DNA of 64,000 nt from NCBI RefSeq assembly GCF_003073045.1, contig NC_037595.1, positions 5,134,227 through 5,198,226 on the forward strand, in the 5' to 3' direction. The position numbers and the translations under genes were made by a program. The stretch comes from Pomacea canaliculata. Lineage: Eukaryota > Mollusca > Gastropoda > Architaenioglossa > Ampullariidae. This document shows positions 55,012 through 64,000 of this stretch, in pieces. Each line of letters begins with the position of its first letter. Position 1 is the stretch's first letter. The notes beneath the pieces were generated by a model that saw only the letters and a program-made list of their open reading frames with translations, searched no databases and was not told where the DNA came from.

Positions 55012-58000
55012 CTACATATACTTCATCTGAATGTACTTGAGATAGGTATGCTTGTCATGATCCGTTGGTGGCCCAGCTCCATACAGCCCACGCTCTACAT
55101 ATGACTTGTAGATTTCTCTTGACTGAAGACTGACAGGGGGAGGTTCAACTCCAAAGGTACTGTCAAGTTTGAACCCACTAACAGGATAGCTGTATATGAA
55201 GTGACACACACATTATTACTACCAAAAGTTGTTCATAAAAGAACTGGTTGATTTTTTTCTATATCAGATTAAATATTTTTTCCCTTTTGAAATGTAATTG
55301 GAGCACTTTGCTTCCTTATTTGACTCGATCAAGAATTAGAAAAACACGTTTGATTATCATCAAAATGTAATTTAACACACAATTTAAGGCTTTAGAATAA
55401 AATTATTAATCATTTTTTTTAAGTTGACATATAAATACTAACATGTCAAGCCCTTGCTGTACTTTGCGTGCTCGATGAGGAACAAGGGATTTTTCAAAGT
55501 CGTTCATTAAAGCTGGATTCTGTTTTTGTTCCATGGTCTGATGACAGCCTTGGCCAATTTCCACATACCTGCAGAAAATTTGGTTTTAAAGGTTCCAAAA
55601 AAGTTCGAATAATCAAAATGTTTACATAGTGCAATGATTCTATATTTTATGAATTACACTGGTACAGTGACCCACTTGAAAAAATAGGTCTGACAGATAT
55701 GCACTCAGGAAAGTGAAAGAAAAGAGTAAAGGTGCACTGACAAAGAATTAGCAAGTATGATACATGATATCTGAATCAAAAGAACAAACCTTTCATAGAT
55801 ATTTTTGTCTCTGTCATTGGGCTCCTTGATCTCAGTGTCATACACCCTTTTCATGGAAGGAAAAAGATCCTGAAAAAATATATTTATTGACTATATTTTG
55901 AAAAATACGTTTAACAGTAAACTGGAAAATATATATATACTAAAATATTTAGTCAAGGTCATTTACAGGAAGCTTAACTATTGTATGAAAAAAATAAATA
56001 GCATCCTTCTTGACCTAAGCATATAAGTCAATGATGAGTGAAGTTTACTGCTTCATATATTTTCAGCAATTATTGTTTTATGCTCATTTCTGGGGCTTTC
56101 TGATTTCAGCTAATGCTAACGTCCTGTCATCTCCCTACTGTCCAGGTCTTAAAGAGTCAAAAGTGTATGTTATGTTCTTAGTAACGTATATGGCAACAGC
56201 AAACGAATGGGTTCGCGAAACGCGGAAGCCTGTCCAAAGAGGCCAAAGAACAAAGCTACAATCTCTGTCTGTGGGCTAGAATGAATTAATTCTTATACCT
56301 TAAATGAGACATAATTTGATTCATGTTCAGAGTCATATGGGCTTGTGGATTCAGAGAGATGGACTCCAGCCTCAACACTTGGGTCTTCAGAACTGCTTGT
56401 GTCATCTGACCCTTGTGAAGTTGATGAGGCTGTAGAATCTTTACCGGATATGTTGGGGTTGGTTTCCTGACTGCTTGAAGAAAAACATGTAGAGAAGCAA
56501 AGCAGCAATGTGGTGGGAAGCTTAAATATTTTCCTTTCTCACTAAAAAGAAATCAAAATATTTAAAAACTTTCTAAAAATTAGTTATTCATTTTATGGTT
56601 TGTGTAATGGAACATTTAAAGAGATAAGGCCTCAAAGAATGGACCAATGCTCATGTTTACTTATAAAACATATTTCCTGATATTGTCCTCTTATACAAAA
56701 AAGTGAACTATAAACCAAATGAACCTAACATATTAACTGTAATTGTTCTTTGATTTAAGTGAACTATAATTTCATTGCTTCATACCTAAACACAAGCAAT
56801 ATTGTCAGTTACAAACATTTTAGTTACAGCTACTATATAATAATAACTATCTTCTTATTCTTGAATGCTGCTAAAGTGTTGTGAGTGACTATGTACATGA
56901 ATGCATGGAAGTGTGCAAAACAAAGAAAGCAAGTGACAGAGAGTGTATGATAATGTTTACATGTATAAAATCTATACATGCATATGCATGCATAATGGTA
57001 ATGTATGTATTTGCTGCTTTTGTGTGTCATATATGCAGTGTGCCTATATATATATATGCATGCATGAATTTGCATGACAGAAATTAACATGGTTGATTCT
57101 ATTACACAAAAAACAAACTTCTTTTTATTTGCTTCTATCCAGCTTAATAACTCTGTTATTGACAGCAATGAAAATTTGGAGGCCTCAGATGTGTTGTATA
57201 GTTTCCCAGCATTATGGTATCATTCAGGACTAAAGTTTAACCATCAAATCTCATTCAGGATGTCAGGTTGTGCATGCTGATTACTGTAAATTTTGCACTA
57301 TAAGCTGTGACTCCCCCCCCCCTCCAAGCTTTAAACAGCTATGCAGCTAGTTTGTGGATTTTTCCAGATTTTTCAGATTCCAATTAATTTTTCAATGAAG
57401 TTAAAGTTAAAGTGTTAACTGTTCACATTGGTACAGCGTTAACTGTTTACATTTTTAATTCAAATCCATATGCAATCAAAGCATTCAGATCAGTAGCTGA
57501 AGCATACACCCCCAACATGCCGAAAACGCGACAAAATGCCGACAATACAGCTTTCAAATTGTACATATTTGCAGCTTATTAACCAGTGCAGCTTATTTGT
57601 GAAAAGAGTAGATTTTTTTTTAAAGATTAGTGTGTGCGACTTACATACAGGTATGCTCTATAGACTGAAATTTATGGCATTAATGTCCATCTTCATGATA
57701 GCAATCTGTCTTGACTTCGTTAAATATCTCAAGGAGCAGTTTCTGTAAACTTAGCTTTAGCTAATGTAGAGATTTTTTTTCAGAGGTGATAATAAAAAAC
57801 AAACTGTAACGCTAGTAAATAATACACGATAAATATACACATTATAATCTATACAAGAAATGTTTCATTAATTTACTCTGAATTTCACAGCTCTTATATG
57901 GTTAGGTTAGATGGTGTGTATGTTGCTGATATTGTATGAAGCTCATGCAAACATTACATCAAGATTATATTTCTAATTATAAAATAATCTTCAAAACTAC

Positions 58001-61000
58001 CATCAAAACTTTTTTTTTAGCTGCATTATCTTATTAAAAATCAACGTAAAATCTTTGTAAGCATGCAAATGCAATTGGTGTACAAAAAAGTCAACAAAAC
58101 TATTTGCAGACATGCACAATATTTAAAACAGAATGGTCCAACATAGGATTTAAAAAATGGACCTACACAAACAGCAAACATAAATAACTGGCAGTAAATA
58201 GCATGGTTACAAGAAGTGCAGGAATATTAATAGGGCCACCAACTCACAAAACTCTCTTCCTGTGCATATGCCAGAAGAAACAACACCAAAAAGTGAAAAA
58301 GGGAATGGAACATGGGTTATGATAAAAAAAAATTAGTAATGATCTGGTATAACTCTTCTTTATCTCTACCAATACACACTAAAAGTACTGTGAACAATGT
58401 GATAAAACTGGCTGCTGGTAGACAATGTCCCAATTAGGTTACCAAAATGGGTAACGCCATGCATCTTGAAAACTAGCTAGCACAGCACTGGTGGCCAAGC
58501 CACACCTATCTCATGAGTAATCGCATTTTTTTTAAGATAGCAGAAGAGAAAAGGGGAAGACTGTCACTGCATCTTCAGAGAAAGGCGTTGGGTCTTTTTA
58601 ATCTCGGATATATATTAGTAATTTGTTTTTGTCGTGTCAATAGGCAGTCTACAGGACCAGGAGATGGGCCATTGAGTTAAGGGCCAGAAGATAGGCTGTG
58701 AATAATTGGGCCTGGCTCATGCCACAGAGTGATGGGTCTGGCAGATGCCATTGAGTATTTGAAGACCTTTTTTTGTGTTATTTTCATCCTGGAGTTAATT
58801 TTAACTTAGACTATTTGGCCCAGAAATGTTGTGGTCACTCGTTTCCAAGAGGCATTTCCAGTTTGTATAATGCCTGTATAAAGAAAGTGAAAGAGGAGTG
58901 TACGTCATTCGTCCTCAAGAGCCAACGCCGATGTGTTTTAATGTCTGTCCCGTAATGGAGGCATCTGACTTTTATTTTAGATAATTTGTGGTAGATATAT
59001 ATAATTTCTTGGACCAGTACAACATCAGGCTCCAGTGACTATAATTAACAGTGTTGTAAAAGAACATTATCAAGTGTGGACAGTAAAAAGTGACTTTGTG
59101 ACGGACTATAAACTTTAGTATTCTTTGAAAGCAATCAAATTGAGAAAAAGAAACTTTCTAATATTTGATAATTAGAGTTGTTGAGTAACTTTCGGGATGT
59201 GTATTAAGAGTTACTTTTTCTTCAACAATTATAGAATTTTGTAAAAGTATTTTACCATGATTTTATTAATATAATTAAGTGTATACAGGGCCTACAACGA
59301 GGCAGACTTCATTGTTTTGTGTCTTGTGAAGTAAAAGAGTACATAAATTAAATGTCCAGGCAGCTACATGAACGTGAGTATCTGTAACAGGGCTGTTCTA
59401 TGTAATTCAAAGTGCTATACAAATATACATTATTATATTACACAGTACCAAATTACAAATTTGCGATAGACTCATGAAGTGTGCATGGGCAGGGAAGAAT
59501 GTTCCACAGCAGCCAGCCATGTGTGAAACACATGACACAGAAGTGAGAATGACTTGTGATTAATTGTAAAATAGATTGGGTGAAAGTGTACTCTGCCAAA
59601 AGTGAGAGAAAAAGCAGGTTCTGTACAACAATCAGCATTTTTCACTACCATGACAATAGAACCATACTTGCAGTCTGGCATAATGAAATGATATCTGTTG
59701 AGTTGGTTTGCTCCTTGTGTGAACCGGTGAGTCTGCTGTATCAGTGTGACATTTGTGTCTTCTGACAGATGGAGTCTTGAAGGTAACATTAAGCACTCTG
59801 ACTACGAACTTTGACAGATATTTACATGTGCTAACCATGGTTTTAGGATCCCATCTGTATGGGCTGTGGTTCGGGAGGGGAGAGGGGCCAAAATGTACTA
59901 ATAATTTTTTTTTCTCTTATGCTGTAACTTTTTACAAAAAGCAGAAAAATAACATGATGAAGGTACCAACCTGCTTGACATAAGGGATAACTGGCTTGTT
60001 CTACTTGTGAGGTGACTGTGTAACCTGGCAATACTAAAACACAACAGACACTACAACAACAAAGCCATAAGCACTAAACAGAAAATATGTGCACAATAAA
60101 ATACTGGAAAAATGCTGGAAATTAAAGAATGGCTTTCTTTACCTATATGTTCAAAATCCTCAGGTTTGTGGTAAAAATGAACATTAAAATGGACAGAGAG
60201 CTATGTGCACAGCAAGACAATTACAGGGAATAATACTTGAACTGTGCAGGTACATATCATTCATAAATTTGCTTTCTTTCATTTCAAATATGTTATGGTG
60301 GTATTTGCCAATGTGTTATTCACATTTATGTGACATACTTGGTGTGAGACCTGTAGACTGTTGATTTATTATATTTCATGTGAAGCTCATAACACAAAGC
60401 AAGAAGCTGTAAAACGGTTGAGATACTTTCTCTCTAAGGTTATTTTTCTTCCGCTTCCCAAATTTTTGTCAGATATCAGATAGAAATAGCAAAAAATATT
60501 ACACAGACAAAAGCAATAGCATTTAACGCTCAATATTGTGCACATACACCATCTTATAAGTATACTACAAGCCACACTGTTCTAGAGTATCATAAAATAC
60601 TATTAGTTAACAATCAGTTAATAGGATTTCCCACACTCTGACATTGTTAAAGATTTACCAGAGTGCAAAAGTTCCTTTTCATATCACAAGGCAAAAATTC
60701 GTTTTAATATCACAAAGCAAAGATCAGTACAAAATTTTCATCTCCAGCATCTGATGAATGATCCCCTTCCTGATCCTGATGTACGTACCACAACCCTCCA
60801 AACAATATCACACAGAAAATGGGGTCAAAATCAGGCTACAGTGAGATCTAGGACCATATCTTACTTTGTTGTTATATCTGTTGACTTTAGAGATGATATA
60901 GTTAGGGCCTTCATCTGTGCATGAGTAAACTGCATCTTATGAATGGGAGGGGTTTATTCAATCGAATATTTTGGTAAGAGTTGACATTTGAAAAATATTT

Positions 61001-63852
61001 TGCACTGTGGTAGACCTTAGACACATCTGCATATTCTGAAGTGTCTAAAATGGCAAAGGGCAGGAAAACACAAACTGAATACCATAGCTAACAAAAAGCT
61101 GTTAAAATGGGATGAAAATTAATCAAGAGCACTTTCAATAACAATATCTCTGCATTCTAAAGCACCACAAAAGCAAACTAAACATTTCAGTCAAAAGAAA
61201 TTAATCTCAGAAAGGAAAGGCTCAAATCAGTGACTAGCAGATGCATTCCAAAAAATAAAAAGGGTAGTTCCATGAAATTTTATTTTTTCTGGGGAGTGAG
61301 ACGATACAGACTTCTAGGCTTTCTTAGATCCTTCATGCAAAATGTCACTTGTCAATGACTTATACAAAGTAAATTCATTTTCATGACCATGCCCTCTTGT
61401 ATGAATGACAGTCTTCTGATCAAAATGCACATATACAGGTTAGTGCAAGCAGTTTATATGTGTGTGCGCATTAACATAAACTTGTTTTTTTTTTAATTTT
61501 GAATAGATTCACAATATCTGATTTTTGGATTCTTGTGTAAGGACACTTTCATATTGTTATATTATTTTAGACAGCAGTTCTAACAAATGACTTATAATAA
61601 GGACAACTCCAAAATTTTAACTCCTGATCATTTAAGGATCTATGTTGATAAATTAAGAGTGTTTTGTACTTGAAGACCAATTCTGCTATAATGAAATTAA
61701 ATCTTTTCCTTACTTGCAATAATTAATTACTACTGTTTCTTTGGAATTCATGTGGGTAAATTACAAACTACTGAGCGTGGTGATGCAATAATTCCATCAA
61801 GTCAGTCAATTTTCTTGTAACTGGATCTTTTAGAATTTGGGGTAAGCTGAAAGGGTACTTTCAAGGACAGTAGAAAACAAGTTTTACTGAATTAAAAAAT
61901 AAATTCGTTTAACCCATCCATTAAACTTTATTCTCCTAAACTAAGCAAAGCACATTAAAAAAATTGAAAGAATCACACTGCATACCCATTTAAGCGTAAA
62001 GGGAAGAATTAAAAACAAATATCACCAGACCAGATGACTGCTGCAGGGTCCTATTATTAATTACTTACCCAATTTTATCTGCTGGCTCAGGATTTTCCCG
62101 AACTAAGAAAGGACTGAAGTCTTTCGCTCCTTTCGGCATGTATTTCCTGTTTTTAAAATAAAAGGTATTTTATCTTTTATCTGTGGGCACATTAACAACC
62201 AGCTTACCTATACATATTTTCAGAAAGAACCACATAATTGTACTTTAACAGTCTTGTGATTAGGATGTTTCACCTTAGCTAGAACTATCGATTGGCATTA
62301 AAGTAAAAGGACTTGGAACCCATGAGTGTGTTGCGTTTGTTCTTATGGTGAGATCAGGAAAACAACCCCCATCTACCCTGTTACATATGTACATTGATTC
62401 TGAAACAATCATCACTTTCTGGGGTGTCACATTTTACAACCAGGCAGCAACATCATCAGATTCCAAAATGAAATCACAAACCTTGTTGCATGAGACATAT
62501 AGTACTGATAGAGGTCATCAAACACTGTCAAGTCAAATGGACGGTAGAACTCAAAAAATATGTTGACATTCTCGTTGGATGCAGGCACAACAGCAACCTC
62601 TAGCTGTTCCACCTCGGATTTGGACACTGTTCAAATTAAGTGCGAACATAATAAAGATAACTTTTCTTGGAAGCAAGCATAAAACAAGTTTTATTAATAC
62701 TTACATTGCTTAAGAAAGTCAATTTATTCTGACAGCTCTAGTCAGTTTAGTTTTTCCTAAAAATTGAAATTTGAAATTTTATCATAAACAATACAGCAAA
62801 TTATTAAGCTCTTCTATATTTGCATTTTCAGATATCTATTTTTTTTTAAAAATGTTTGTAACAACATGGACAATAATGCTGATAATAAAAACAGTTCTGT
62901 AAGCATGCAATTCCCTTGGCATTATCCCTGAACATTACTGGGCTAACCTGACTTGACCCAAGATGCAGTATTGAGCATGAGTACCTATCAGGCCAATGTT
63001 CTGCTGCCATCTACTGCCAATATTTTATGGCATGTTTTTTTTTTTTTTGGGGGGGGGGATATAACACTAAGGACAGCTTTTAGGATCTATGTTAGCTACA
63101 AATGGAAAAGAGACCAGCATTTGCCAAAAATCTGCACCACCAGCTTTCTGCTTACCTTCTTCATATGGCATCGGCAAATGCTCAAAAACTTCGGCATCCC
63201 ACCACTGGGAATAACTGAAGATGATTTCAGGCAGAAAATGAATATAGCATATAACTTTTAGAGATATTACTGTCAGAATTGCTCTTTACAAAAGAGTACA
63301 CTTCTGAAATAAGATGCAAATTAATGACTAAGAATATGCTTTTAGGATGACTAAATATAGAAAAGGCTAGCTGCTGAAAATATAAAGGTTAAACATGTGC
63401 ATATGTATTCCCAGACACCAATGTAAATTTTAATGTTTTAATCTTTCAGATTTACAAAATTACTTTCATTCTCTTAGGTTAGTTTTAAAATGATGTTGCT
63501 GCTGATGAAACATTTTCTCAGAAATGCTACATCTAAAGCAATTTATGTTTTGTAGACAGCGAAAAACTCATCAAATCTTTTTAACATGGCATCTTCCATT
63601 CACCCTATCTCAATCATTATCTTGTCCATATATTCATATAAATTGATTCAGGTTATAACCACCACCTTTCTGACTTCCTTTCTAGTGAGCTTACTCTGTG
63701 TCCACCTCACCTGAGATTGCGCATAAGTGATCTGCCTAGTGTTGTAGGATTATGTAAATAGAAATCAGTAGGCAATTCCCAAAGGTTTGGCTGACCTTCC
63801 GCTGGTTCAAAGACACCAAGAAATAAGTTGAATGCCTGCTGTTTCTCCACAT
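55012..63852 (-). CDS. FIG4: FIG4 (SAC3) phosphoinositide 5-phosphatase, C-terminal part
   Basis: FIG4 works with PIKfyve and VAC14 on endolysosomes to turn over PI(3,5)P2. Eight exons join in phase on the minus strand: 63711-63852, 63156-63214, 62482-62626, 62069-62146, 56299-56470, 55790-55869, 55443-55568 and 55012-55189 (stop TAG). They encode about 326 residues. Matches to the vertebrate protein, in order: [81 protein letters not shown], a Ser-rich disordered stretch (56299-56470), IYERYVEIGQ, and the family C-terminus [12 protein letters not shown]. The Sac catalytic domain with its CX5R motif must lie beyond the right edge. The intron 56471-62068 is 5.6 kb; an additional small exon within it cannot be excluded. 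No frame break was seen. Confidence 0.95.
56471..62068. other. Long FIG4 intron
   Basis: AT-rich, 5.6 kb. It contains short TA/TG microsatellites (57045-57070) and a MITE-like remnant at 57285-57665. Apart from these I see nothing that codes. The flanking FIG4 exons join in phase 2. Confidence 0.6.
57285..57665. mobile_element. MITE-like remnant with 'gcagcttatt' motifs
   Basis: The left edge (TTTTGCACTATAAGCTGTGAC) and right part (GCAGCTTATTAACCAGTGCAG, then TGCGACTTACATACAGGTATG) resemble the ends and interior of a widespread DNA-transposon MITE with GTGCGGCTTATA-type repeats. It is decayed and has no ORF. Assignment is from memory of the motif. Confidence 0.4.
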
Positions 63853-64000
63853 CTGATAAGAAAACGCCATATGAGGTAGTCCAACAAAAGAATGGATGAT
63901 CAAATCAAAATGTGTTGAAATAGAAGGATAATAGACAGGATCTTATATCAGAGACCACTCATAATGGTCAATTAGCAATGTTACACCCACTGCTTTTAAT

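Noticed and set aside
56881-57168. Overlapping ORFs on both strands near 57 kb
   Set aside because: They arise from ATG/CAT-rich microsatellite sequence within a FIG4 intron.
1-64000. CRISPR arrays, bacterial operons, LTR retroviruses or Polintons
   Set aside because: I saw no regularly spaced repeats, long terminal repeats, or capsid, integrase or polB-type proteins; gene structure is that of an animal.

Overview
The window is animal nuclear DNA: AT-rich, with many GT-AG introns, large TE-filled introns and no operons. Five protein genes can be matched confidently to conserved animal families. The repeat types, the vertnin-like genes and the 'craniofacial development protein 2-like' LINEs suggest a mollusc, probably a gastropod. 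That placement rests on pattern memory, not on a search.

Layout from left to right. (1) GDAP2 on + (367-13983, 5' end outside the window), with introns loaded by a full-length LINE, a hAT transposon and a nested LINE/SINE cluster. (2) Two tandem genes on - (17923-20298 and 22208-24512), each joining a PHD-type zinc finger to a vertnin-like OTU fold that lacks the catalytic cysteine. The second copy is frame-disrupted and shorter. (3) TIMM13 on + (25208-26329), complete in three exons. (4) LTN1 (listerin) on - (27680-47570), complete and about 20 kb long, with more than 25 exons. (5) A single-exon seven-finger C2H2 zinc-finger gene on + (50457-51869), whose N-terminal half carries eight SUMO-consensus motifs. 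(6) FIG4 on - (55012-63852), of which only the C-terminal third is inside the window.

The genes do not form a pathway. LTN1 acts in ribosome quality control, TIMM13 in mitochondrial import, FIG4 in PI(3,5)P2 turnover, and GDAP2 is a macro/CRAL-TRIO protein. Transcription is arranged as convergent pairs (GDAP2 with vertnin-like 1, TIMM13 with LTN1, zinc finger with FIG4) and divergent pairs (vertnin-like 2 with TIMM13, LTN1 with zinc finger). The TIMM13 and LTN1 promoters both show a CACGTG E-box next to ETS-type sites.

The points most worth a second look are the PHD plus dead-OTU gene pair, the SUMO-motif array, several small indels inside conserved LTN1 exons that look like consensus errors, a 42-bp LINE stub with 14-bp target duplications, and the nested repeats in GDAP2 intron 7. 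I found no rRNA gene, functional tRNA gene or CRISPR array, and no LTR retrovirus or Polinton that I could recognise.
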